A stretch of DNA of 10,516 bases from an uncultured Bacteroidales bacterium (lineage in GTDB: Bacteria; Bacteroidota; Bacteroidia; Bacteroidales; FEN-979), in the NCBI GenBank assembly GCA_903928285.1, contig CAIYQH010000102.1:1-10516 (forward strand), written 5' to 3'. The position numbers were made by a program, and so were the translations under genes. Positions 1 through 7,199 of this stretch are shown here, piece after piece; position 1 is the stretch's first letter; each line of letters opens with the position of its first letter. The notes below the pieces were generated by a model, which worked only from the letters and a program-made list of their open reading frames with translations, was not told the DNA's origin and ran no database searches.

Positions 1-166
1 GGCAAAGATCGATATGCTGTTCACTGATGATGCGCAGGGCCTCAAACCCGGAGGTGGCCTCCACAACTTCAACCTGGAAGTTGTCTTTGATCAGCTCGTG
101 TAATGAAAACAGGTTGTTTGAGTTGTCATCGACGATCAGAATCGTATGTTTGTTTGTTTTTTCCAT
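1..166 (-). CDS. Receiver-domain protein, 5' part only (runs off left edge)
   Basis: Fifty-five residues are visible, starting at the ATG at 166 on the minus strand. They form the first half of a response-regulator receiver domain: a hydrophobic first beta strand (TILIVDD) ending in the acidic pair D13-D14 that binds Mg2+, an amphipathic first helix, and the second and third strands around EATSG (residues 36-40). The phosphoacceptor aspartate would lie just past the edge. The start is 8 nt after the stop of the upstream receiver-kinase, so the gene is probably the fourth member of the same operon. By hand alignment about half of the visible residues match the receiver of that neighbour, which suggests duplication. 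Whether a kinase, an output domain or nothing follows the receiver cannot be seen. The receiver identification is secure; the full architecture is unknown. Confidence 0.85.
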   Translation of the reverse strand, partial: MEKTNKHTILIVDDNSNNLFSLHELIKDNFQVEVVEATSGFEALRIISEQHIDLC

Positions 167-174
167 GATCCTTG

Positions 175-1389
175 TTAGTAGAACAGAGCATTGACAGGCA
201 ATGAGACCGTAAAGGTACTTCCCACGCCCAATTTACTTTCAACGCGGATGGCTCCGGCATTTTTATCCACAAATTCCTTGCACAGGATCAGGCCGAGGCC
301 GGTTCCCTGTTCCCCTTCGGTGCCATAAGAAACCACATTGCAATCGATGGTGAAGAGTTTGGTTAAATGTTCCTCATTGATACCAATTCCATTGTCGGTA
401 ACGGAAATTTCGGCGATGCTGCCGACATTTTGCGCCGACAATATGATCCTGCCGCCATTCCGTGTAAACTTTACGGCATTCAGCAGTAAGTTCCGGATGA
501 CGGTGTTGATCATGTTTTTATCGGCATAAACCTGGATGTCCCCGGGAACGATAGAGTCCAGGGTAATGTTTTTATTCCCGGCGGAGATTTTCACCAGGTC
601 AACGATCTCGGTGGTGATGGTTTCCAGGATAAACGGCTCAGGTTCAAAATGGATCTTGCCGGTTTGGGTTTGCGACCAGTCGAGCAGGTTTTGTAAAAGC
701 CTGAAAGTGTTTTCTGCGGTTGTCTTGATATCAGAGATGAACTCTTTCTGCTCCTCAACCGAGAAACTGTCATAATCATCGACCAGCAGGGTGCTAAGCC
801 CGATAATCCCGTTGAAGGGATTCTTCAGGTCGTGTGCAATAATTGAAAAAAACTTGTCTTTTGCGGCATTGGCTGTTTTCAGTTTTTCCCTCGAGATTTG
901 CAATGTCTCTTCGGTGGCCTTTCTCTCCTCAATTTCCTCGATGAGTTTCTGGTTCAGCTCCCGCAGGTGCAGGTTCATCATGAACTCATGGGTGATGAAA
1001 CGCAGGTACATCTTTAACCGGTAAATCAGCTGATTGTCGTCGATCGGTTTGGTGAGATAATCGAAGCCCCCGGCTGCTATTCCCTTTTCGAGCAACTTCT
1101 GGGTGGGGTCGAACGCAGAGATGAAGATGATCGGGATATTGGTTGTTTTCGGCCTGTTTTTAATGAGCCTGGCCGTTTCAAATCCATCCATTCCCGGCAT
1201 CATGACATCCATCAGGATCAGATCAATGGAGCGGTCATTGAGAATCCGGAGAACCTGTTCTCCCGAAGTTGCCTCGATGATATTGGCCTCAAACTGCGAT
1301 TCGATCAAACTGCGCAGGGTGAAAATATTATGTTCGATATCATCGACAATCAGGATATCAGGAATAAAATTTACTTCCATTGGCATCAT
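175..1389 (-). CDS. Receiver-histidine kinase (REC-HisKA-HATPase), cytoplasmic
   Basis: A 404-residue soluble two-component protein with the receiver at the N-terminus. Receiver (about 11-130): acidic pair D16-D17, phosphoacceptor D61 in LMDVMMPGMDG, switch S91 and K114-P115. A short coiled coil (about 140-178) leads to the HisKA dimerisation helix with H186 in AHDLKNP. The ATPase domain follows, with N-box N300/N304, G1 box DNGIGI (332-337) and G2 box GTGLG (362-366), so it looks catalytically intact. There is no membrane segment, PAS or GAF. This layout suits a relay protein whose kinase is controlled by phosphorylation of its own receiver, plausibly by the hybrid kinase encoded first in the operon; that is inference. 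Its ATG overlaps the TGA of the CheB-CheR gene by 4 nt (ATGA). Codons 2 and 4 are also ATG, so the exact start is slightly uncertain. No Shine-Dalgarno is visible. Confidence 0.93.
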   Translation of the reverse strand: MMPMEVNFIPDILIVDDIEHNIFTLRSLIESQFEANIIEATSGEQVLRILNDRSIDLILMDVMMPGMDGFETARLIKNRPKTTNIPIIFISAFDPTQKLLEKGIAAGGFDYLTKPIDDNQLIYRLKMYLRFITHEFMMNLHLRELNQKLIEEIEERKATEETLQISREKLKTANAAKDKFFSIIAHDLKNPFNGIIGLSTLLVDDYDSFSVEEQKEFISDIKTTAENTFRLLQNLLDWSQTQTGKIHFEPEPFILETITTEIVDLVKISAGNKNITLDSIVPGDIQVYADKNMINTVIRNLLLNAVKFTRNGGRIILSAQNVGSIAEISVTDNGIGINEEHLTKLFTIDCNVVSYGTEGEQGTGLGLILCKEFVDKNAGAIRVESKLGVGSTFTVSLPVNALFY

Positions 1390-3074
1390 ATTATTTTCTT
1401 GAAAATTTTATTTGGTTTGTCAAAAACCTGGAACCCGATGGGGTAGGAGGTGATACTTTCGCTTTCGCCCAGCACCAGGAACCCGTTCATGTCGAGTGAA
1501 CGGAAAAACAGGTCCAGCACGGAACTCTGCAGGTTCTGGTCGAAATAGATCAGCACATTGCGGCAGAGGATCAGGTGGAATTCGTTGAATGCGCCCTTGT
1601 TCAGCAAGCTGTGCTGAAAGAAGAGGATCTTGTCCTTCAGGTGATCCTTGATTCTGGCATACCCATCCCGAATGTTAAAATAGCTGTCAAAGGCGCGTGT
1701 TCCTCCCGAAAGGATGTAGTTGGCCCTGCTGATTTCGATCATTTCCAGGGAATAGACGCCGTTCTGGGCCTCCTCCACCACGAAGGGGTTGATATCGGAA
1801 GCATAGATCTGGGTCTTGTGCAGGATGCCGAGTTCATCGAGCAGGATGGTCAGGCTGATAGCCTCCTGTCCCGTGGAACAGCCTGCGCTCCAGATTTTAA
1901 TATGGGGAAATGAATCGAGATAGGTCAGCACCTTCTCGCGGATTGCAAGGAAGGTTAAAGGATTCCTGAAAAATTCGGTAACATTGATGGAACATTCAAG
2001 GAACAGGTTCTCAAACAGGTCCTGGTCCTGGAGTACCAGTTCACCGAAACGCCTGAAGGAATAGATATGGTGGTCGGTCATCACCCGTGTAATCCGCCGG
2101 ATGGCGCTCTGGACGCTGTAGTGACGGTAGTCGTAGCCGTAGTGTTCATTCAGGTCGGCAAGGAAATGTTTCAATTCGTTCTCATCGATCTTGAGCTCTT
2201 CGGGTTCGATGATCCTGGCCAGAAAGGATACCAGTTCCGGCAGCGGGAATTTATAATCCACATTGCCGGTTTTCCATGCGCTGAGGGGCAGGTCCTGTGC
2301 CTCGCAATCGTAAGGGTCTTCGATAATGGTCGTGGCGTCGTATTGTTTCAGCAGGCTGAAGGCGCTGGAGCCATCTTCTCCATACCCGCAGAGCAAAACC
2401 GCAATCAGTCCGCTTTTATATTCATGCGCAAGGGTTTCGAAGGTAATCTGGATCGACGGCCTGGCAAAATTCACCTTTTCTCCCTCCGTCAGCCGGATCC
2501 TGCCATGATCGATCTTCATATGGTGGCCCGGAGGCGCAATATAGACACAGCCTGGTTTTATATGGGTTTTATCGGCAACGGTAATCACCGTGAATTCGGT
2601 GTTCCGCTGAAGGATCTCCCCCAGATAGTTGGGTTCGTTTTCCAGCACGTGTTGCACGATAAACACGCTGATGTCGCGGGCGGGCAGCTTGGCCATGATC
2701 TGCATGATCTTGTCGAGACTCCCGGCCGACCCCCCAAGGGCAATGGCACGGATCTTCTTCGACTCCCGACCCTCCAGCGAATGCTGCTGCATGATATGAC
2801 AGGGAATGCCCAGGAGGAAGAGATAAGACCCCAGGTACCGGTGAAAAACGTTGATCTTTAATTTGATGGTTTTATTTACGGCAATAAACGACTTGATACA
2901 GGTCAATACATCTGCAGGCAGAATCCTTGCATCAAAAAAGGTCAGCTCAACAACCGAATGGCTCCCCGGCTTCAACTCCGCGAAAAACTCATCCTTGTCG
3001 GTCTGGAACTGCATGTTCCCCTGAACCGAAATATGACGCGATTTGGCTGTCTCCAGCGAGTGAATGTTCATCAT
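1386..3074 (-). CDS. CheB-CheR fusion: methylesterase/glutamate methyltransferase
   Basis: A 562-residue soluble protein joining the two enzymes that demethylate and methylate chemoreceptor glutamates. The CheB esterase spans about 107-288, with the likely triad S116 (GGSAGS), H142 (VQH) and D234 (GYGEDG), plus the family motif APPGHHM. The CheR methyltransferase spans about 300-560, with an alpha-helical N-terminal part, TEFFRNP, the S-adenosylmethionine loop WSAGCSTGQE (395-404), D427 (ASDIN) and LILCRNVLIYFD. CheB's usual N-terminal receiver is missing. Instead about 100 residues (about 40-95 clearest) show a strand/helix pattern faintly like a STAS domain. The start at 3074 forms TGATG with the upstream kinase stop; an in-frame ATG at 3092 would add six residues and overlap the kinase by 19 nt. 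No MCP, CheA or CheW lies nearby, so the substrate is unclear; the adjacent kinase is a candidate. Confidence 0.92.
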   Translation of the reverse strand: MMNIHSLETAKSRHISVQGNMQFQTDKDEFFAELKPGSHSVVELTFFDARILPADVLTCIKSFIAVNKTIKLKINVFHRYLGSYLFLLGIPCHIMQQHSLEGRESKKIRAIALGGSAGSLDKIMQIMAKLPARDISVFIVQHVLENEPNYLGEILQRNTEFTVITVADKTHIKPGCVYIAPPGHHMKIDHGRIRLTEGEKVNFARPSIQITFETLAHEYKSGLIAVLLCGYGEDGSSAFSLLKQYDATTIIEDPYDCEAQDLPLSAWKTGNVDYKFPLPELVSFLARIIEPEELKIDENELKHFLADLNEHYGYDYRHYSVQSAIRRITRVMTDHHIYSFRRFGELVLQDQDLFENLFLECSINVTEFFRNPLTFLAIREKVLTYLDSFPHIKIWSAGCSTGQEAISLTILLDELGILHKTQIYASDINPFVVEEAQNGVYSLEMIEISRANYILSGGTRAFDSYFNIRDGYARIKDHLKDKILFFQHSLLNKGAFNEFHLILCRNVLIYFDQNLQSSVLDLFFRSLDMNGFLVLGESESITSYPIGFQVFDKPNKIFKKII

Positions 3075-6000
3075 CAGCCTTTTTTCTGACACCAGGCCTC
3101 TACAAGCCCGATCAGCATATCATAATCTACAGGTTTTGCGAGGTAATCGTTAGCCCCGGCAGCAATACATTTTTCCCGGTCCTCTTTCAGCGCCTTGGCC
3201 GTCAGGGCGATAACCGGCAACGATTTGAAATGGTTATCTTCCCTGATTTTCTTCATGGCGGTGTAGCCATCCATTACCGGCATCATGATGTCCATCAATA
3301 CCAGGTCGACGGGTTTGCTTTGCAGCAGTTCCAGCGCCTCCTGGCCATTCTGGGCATCGATCACGGTTGCGCCGTGTTCTTCCAGGGCCGTGCTCATCAC
3401 AAACACATTTTTAATGTCATCATCCACCACCATGATCGTTTTTCCCGACAACCGCTTTAACTGTGCCTGGGTATCTTTTACCTTCGAAACAGGGTCGGCG
3501 CTAACCATCTGGGTCTGATGAAGGAACAGCATCAGCTCGTCGAGCAGCCGGTTCTCTGAATTCACCGTTTTAATGATGATACGGTCGGCATATTTCTTCA
3601 GGTTTTTCTCTTCATCGGGACTAAGTTGTTTCCCTGTATAAACGATTACCGGAACCTTCAGATGGGATTCCCTGACAAATTTACAAATATTCAGGCCGCT
3701 GCCCGACCTGAGGCCAAGGTCGATGATCACCGCATCATAAATGCCTTTCTTCAGCTCATCGGTGGCTTCCTGTTCCGATCCTACACCCTTTACCCGCACA
3801 TCCTGGCTTTTGATAAGTTCTGTGAGGGCTTCACGATGAACGTCGTCGTCTTCCACGATCAGCAGGTCTTTGGGGTGCTTCTGGCTGAAATTCAGGATAC
3901 CCTGGATGGCGTTCTGGATCTGGTCCTGGTCAACGGGCTTCTGCAGGAAATCAAGGGCTCCCATGCGCAGGAGCTCCGGATTTTTTTCATGGCCCGAAAT
4001 GATCTGAACGGGAATATGGCGCAACTCTTTAAAACTCTTCAGCCGGCGCATAAAATCAACACCGTTCATATCGGGCAATACCAGGTCAAGGACGATGCCG
4101 CTGATCCTGAATTGCTGGGCCATGCGCAACCCCTCTTCGGCGGTGGGTGCGTAAAGCACCTTCATATTCATATTGTGTATGACCATCATGACGATCTCGG
4201 CAAAGGAAAAGTCGTCCTCCACGATAAGGATGATCCTGTCGCCGGGAAGCAGCTGTTTGCGGTCGTCACTTAGCGGAAGAATCTGGCGCTTGGGCGGAAA
4301 TGCTGCTTCCGCGTTAGCGGATGTACTGTAGGATTTGGGTTGTTCATGCTCAAACATCTCTCCTTCGCCCGGATGAAGGACTGCCGGGAGTAGGATAGAA
4401 AACTCGCTTCCCTTTCCCTCCTCGCTTTTCAGGCCAATCGTGCCATGCAACAAACCGGCCAGCTGTTTTGAGATGGTTAACCCAAGACCTGTGCCGCCGA
4501 ATTCACGCGAAATGGAGGTGTCAACCTGCTGGAAGGCATCAAACACCATTTTGTGCTTTTCAGCAGGGATGCCGATCCCGGTATCGATAACCGTGATTTT
4601 GACGGGTTTTTCTGCATTGCCACTCTCTTCAGCCATTATGGTGACGCTGCCTGTTTTAGTAAACTTAAGCGCGTTGGAGGTGAAATTCCGGAGGATCTGG
4701 GAGAGTTTGTCGCGGTCGCTGGTAATGGTTGTCTTGATCTTATCTTCCACCTTCAGGACCAACCCCTTGTTCTTGGCAACCGAGGCAAAATAGTGGTTCA
4801 GCTCATTCAGCAGGTCGCCGGTAGTCACTTCGCCAAGCGAAAGCGTCGTTTTGCCTGCCTCAATTTTGGAAAGGTCGAGGATGTCGTTGATCAGCCGCAG
4901 CAGCTCTTCGCCTGCCGAATGCACCACCTTGGCACGTTTGATATCATCCTCGCTGAGGTTGCCCCGTTCGTTCTTCTGGATCATTTTTGAAAGCAGGATG
5001 ATCGAGTTCAGCGGGGTCCGCAATTCATGCGACATGTTGGCAAGGAAATCGCTCTTGTATTTATTTGAAAGTTCCAGGTCCTTGGCCTTCAGGTCGAGTT
5101 CCGACTTGGATGTACGGAGTTGCTCGTTTCCCTGCCGCAACTCTTCGGCCTGCTGCATAAGCTGCTGTTGCTGCTCCTCCAGCTGTGCGTTGGTTTGCTG
5201 GAGCTCTTCCGACTGTTGCTGCAATTGCTGCTGTTGTTCCTCCAGCTGAGAATTGGTTTGCTGCAGTTCCTCCGATTGCTGCTGGATCTGCTGCTGCTGT
5301 TCCTCCAGCCGGGCATTGGCCTCCTGCACCTGCATGGTCTTCTCTTCGGCCTCACGTTGCGCCTTTTGTGCTTTGTCAAGCAGATCTTCGATCTTTCCCC
5401 TTTGGATGGCCAGGTATATGCCCGAAGCAATGATCTGGTTCGATTCGTCGAGGAATTCGGTCTGAATCGGGTTGAATGAGAGCAGGGAGGCCAGTTCGAT
5501 GACCCCCAGCAGCTCCTCTTCGTAGATCAGCGGGTAGGTATAGGTGTTGGCCGGTGGCGACTGGATCGTGCCGGTACTGATCGGTGCCTCTTCTTTCGAA
5601 ACGTTTTTCAGGAAGATAGCCTTCTTTTCCAGGGCAACCTGGCCTACCACCCCTGAACCATATTCATACACATTTGACAGGTGGTCGCGTTCGGTGAATG
5701 CAAAGGAGCTCACAAGCCGCATACACCTGTTTACCTCATCGTTCAGGTAGATCACCCCTCGGCCTGCATTCACATACCGGCTGATAAAACTGATGGATCC
5801 CGCTGTGATCTGGTCAAGTCCCATTTCTCCCGACAGCTCCCCGCTCAGCTTGTTTAACCCGTCTTTAAGCCAGTTTTGCTCCCTGTTGTGACCTTCATTC
5901 TTCTGCAGGTTCAGGCTCATGCTGTTGATCGACTTGGAGACCAGGTCGGTTTCACCCTTCACCTCCAGGCGCCTGTCGAAATTACCCTGCGAAATTTCTT

Positions 6001-6916
6001 CCGTCACGGTTCCCAGTTCGCTCAGTGTGCGGGTCATCTTTGCAAGGGAATTGCCCAGCTGATCATCTGCCGACTGGGGGATGATTTCGACTGAAAAATC
6101 GCCGCCGGCAATGTGTTCGGCCTTGTTTGCCACCAGCAGCAGGGTTTCCTGCAGGATCCTGATGGTGTTGAAAATGCCTTTCGTTTCGGGTGGAAATTTA
6201 ACATTCAGGTTTCCCTCGGTTATTTTCATTGTCATCTCCCTGATCACGCCGGGTTCGCCGCCGACCACAGTGTAAACAAACCATAAAACCGAGAAAAGCA
6301 CCACGAGCCCGAACAAAAAGAGGCACACGATGAATATGATGATAAACAACTTAATGGAGGAGACAGTCTGGATGGACTGTTTCCAGGCCTTATCGACATT
6401 GGTGTTTTTCAGTGATACAAATTCCTTGAGCATGTCTTCCACCTTTACCGAAGCATTCCTGGTCAACTGGCTCTGTTCCTCTTCAACCCGGCTGGAAGCA
6501 GTCCCTTTCAGCATGCCGTCGTACGACCGTGTATAAGCTGCGTAAACCAGGTTCTGGTATTCATCAAAGGCCTTCTTAACCCCTTCAAGCTGCTCTTTTC
6601 CGGCAGGGTCTTCCTCTCGTTTCAGATCCGATATTTTTGCGCCGGCATCCCTGAAGGAGATCATCAGCCGCTCCTTCATATCCCGTTTTCCTTCAGCAGA
6701 GGGGGTGAGCATCATCTCCTGGACCTGCCCGGAAATGGTTTTCTGATCATCCAGAATATCCCTTGCCTTGATGTTTTTTACCTCCTTGTCAAGGATGTTT
6801 TTTGACTGGTCATTGATGGTTTCAACGGCCGTGATGCCCTTATAGAAAGCAAAGATCAGCATCAGGACAAAACAGGTGAAAAGAGTAGCCAGCAGCGATT
6901 TGATGGTAATTTTCAT
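3074..6916 (-). CDS. Membrane hybrid histidine kinase: sensor, poly-HAMP, GAF, kinase, three receivers
   Basis: A 1280-residue inner-membrane sensor kinase. Order: TM1 (about 8-25); a mostly helical extracytoplasmic domain (about 28-187) resembling four-helix-bundle MCP sensors; TM2 (about 188-216); about three HAMP-like units (219-340) marked by TEGNL, AGGDF and SQGNF; GAF (about 350-505); a glutamine-rich coiled coil (about 510-620) of 21-residue repeats; HisKA with H630 in MSHELRTPLN; and an ATPase domain with N744/N748, DTGIGIP (778-784) and GGTGLG (807-812). Three receivers follow: D944/S974/K993, D1066/T1094/K1116 and D1209/T1239/K1261. The second has K1116-T in place of the usual Lys-Pro. 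No Hpt domain is present. It is the first gene of the minus-strand operon and its TGA overlaps the CheB-CheR start. Probable role: autophosphorylation at H630 and relay to its own or downstream receivers. The stimulus is unknown. Confidence 0.93.
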   Translation of the reverse strand: MKITIKSLLATLFTCFVLMLIFAFYKGITAVETINDQSKNILDKEVKNIKARDILDDQKTISGQVQEMMLTPSAEGKRDMKERLMISFRDAGAKISDLKREEDPAGKEQLEGVKKAFDEYQNLVYAAYTRSYDGMLKGTASSRVEEEQSQLTRNASVKVEDMLKEFVSLKNTNVDKAWKQSIQTVSSIKLFIIIFIVCLFLFGLVVLFSVLWFVYTVVGGEPGVIREMTMKITEGNLNVKFPPETKGIFNTIRILQETLLLVANKAEHIAGGDFSVEIIPQSADDQLGNSLAKMTRTLSELGTVTEEISQGNFDRRLEVKGETDLVSKSINSMSLNLQKNEGHNREQNWLKDGLNKLSGELSGEMGLDQITAGSISFISRYVNAGRGVIYLNDEVNRCMRLVSSFAFTERDHLSNVYEYGSGVVGQVALEKKAIFLKNVSKEEAPISTGTIQSPPANTYTYPLIYEEELLGVIELASLLSFNPIQTEFLDESNQIIASGIYLAIQRGKIEDLLDKAQKAQREAEEKTMQVQEANARLEEQQQQIQQQSEELQQTNSQLEEQQQQLQQQSEELQQTNAQLEEQQQQLMQQAEELRQGNEQLRTSKSELDLKAKDLELSNKYKSDFLANMSHELRTPLNSIILLSKMIQKNERGNLSEDDIKRAKVVHSAGEELLRLINDILDLSKIEAGKTTLSLGEVTTGDLLNELNHYFASVAKNKGLVLKVEDKIKTTITSDRDKLSQILRNFTSNALKFTKTGSVTIMAEESGNAEKPVKITVIDTGIGIPAEKHKMVFDAFQQVDTSISREFGGTGLGLTISKQLAGLLHGTIGLKSEEGKGSEFSILLPAVLHPGEGEMFEHEQPKSYSTSANAEAAFPPKRQILPLSDDRKQLLPGDRIILIVEDDFSFAEIVMMVIHNMNMKVLYAPTAEEGLRMAQQFRISGIVLDLVLPDMNGVDFMRRLKSFKELRHIPVQIISGHEKNPELLRMGALDFLQKPVDQDQIQNAIQGILNFSQKHPKDLLIVEDDDVHREALTELIKSQDVRVKGVGSEQEATDELKKGIYDAVIIDLGLRSGSGLNICKFVRESHLKVPVIVYTGKQLSPDEEKNLKKYADRIIIKTVNSENRLLDELMLFLHQTQMVSADPVSKVKDTQAQLKRLSGKTIMVVDDDIKNVFVMSTALEEHGATVIDAQNGQEALELLQSKPVDLVLMDIMMPVMDGYTAMKKIREDNHFKSLPVIALTAKALKEDREKCIAAGANDYLAKPVDYDMLIGLVEAWCQKKG
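5063..5314 (-). repeat. 63-bp tandem repeats coding a 21-residue coiled-coil unit
   Basis: Inside the hybrid kinase gene, a 63-bp unit is repeated three times nearly intact (5252-5314, 5189-5251, 5126-5188). A fourth, degenerate copy lies at 5063-5125. Each encodes 21 residues, exactly three heptads, of the form xxLEEQQQQ, then (Q/M)QQ(S/A)EEL, ending in Asn (N555, N576, N597, N618). The period keeps the coiled-coil register, so a gain or loss of one unit would lengthen or shorten the signalling helix between GAF and HisKA without disturbing its packing. The leucine-rich open frame on the opposite strand here is a shadow of this repeat. Confidence 0.9.
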
Positions 6917-6954
6917 AGTGTTGTACTTTTTTACAGGGTTAGCTTGACAACTGC

Positions 6955-6970
6955 ACCAGGCGGAACTGGT
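6955..6970 (-). other. Small inverted repeat in the kinase leader
   Basis: ACCAG and CTGGT form a perfect 5-bp stem around a 6-nt loop (GCGGAA on the plus strand). It lies about 40 nt upstream of the kinase start codon, inside the predicted untranslated leader. It could be a weak RNA hairpin affecting translation, but a stem this short also occurs by chance. No T-tract follows, so it is not a terminator. Confidence 0.3.
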
Positions 6971-7077
6971 TAATTTGATCTCAGCAAAATAGCTCCGGTT
7001 TCATTCCTCCGGTTGAAGTGACCGGGATGATCCATGGAGATACATTATTCTGGCCGTCAGCAAAAATGAAAGCGAAC

Positions 7078-7093
7078 TGTGTAATAAATCACA
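7078..7093. promoter_or_regulatory. Candidate CRP/FNR-type (or Rex-like) operator
   Basis: The sequence TGTGTAATAAATCACA matches the CRP-family consensus TGTGA-N6-TCACA at nine of ten arm positions. It also matches the actinobacterial-type Rex consensus TTGTGAA-N4-TTCACAA at 11 of 14 arm positions over 7077-7094. It overlaps the end of the minus-strand -7 element (7092-7099) and covers the expected transcription start of the signalling operon, a position typical of a repressor. The identity of the regulator is inferred from the motif alone and remains open. Confidence 0.4.
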
Positions 7094-7099
7094 AATATA
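7092..7099 (-). promoter_or_regulatory. Predicted -7 element of the signalling-operon promoter
   Basis: Read on the minus strand this is TATATTTG, an exact match to the Bacteroidota -7 consensus TAnnTTTG. No good TTTG-type -33 element is found at the usual distance upstream. Transcription would start near 7085 and give a leader of roughly 170 nt before the kinase ATG at 6916. It is the only exact match to the consensus that I found in this direction in the intergenic region. Confidence 0.45.
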
Positions 7100-7171
7100 G
7101 AAAAAGTTCATGCGTAATATTCAGAAATCTGATAAGGTGTTGCCCATACAAAGTTTTTTTAAAAGAATACC

Positions 7172-7199
7172 CCTGTCAGGCGTGAGCGGTCGTGACAGG
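7172..7199. repeat. Inverted repeat A (7-bp arms), alternative to repeat B
   Basis: CCTGTCA (7172-7178) and TGACAGG (7193-7199) are perfect inverted copies around a 14-nt spacer. The right arm shares the bases CAGG (7196-7199) with the left arm of inverted repeat B, so the two hairpins could not form at the same time. It lies in the middle of the divergent region, between the two predicted promoters. Confidence 0.5.

Noticed and set aside
2067..2861. A 264-codon open frame on the plus strand opposite CheB-CheR
   Set aside because: It is antisense to a gene with intact catalytic motifs, shows no recognisable family pattern, and is explained by the composition of the opposite strand.
3074..3092. 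Start of the CheB-CheR gene at 3092 instead of 3074
   Set aside because: Possible, but it would overlap the kinase gene by 19 nt, while 3074 gives a TGATG junction like the ATGA junction of the next gene; the six extra residues carry no motif.
3480..3860. Second receiver of the hybrid kinase as a dead pseudo-receiver
   Set aside because: Although K1116 is followed by Thr rather than Pro, the acidic residues, D1066, T1094 and the lysine are all present, so it is probably active.
5120..5479. A plus-strand open frame encoding a leucine-rich repeat-like protein
   Set aside because: The periodic leucines come from reading the glutamine/glutamate coiled-coil repeats of the kinase gene backwards; it is not an independent gene.
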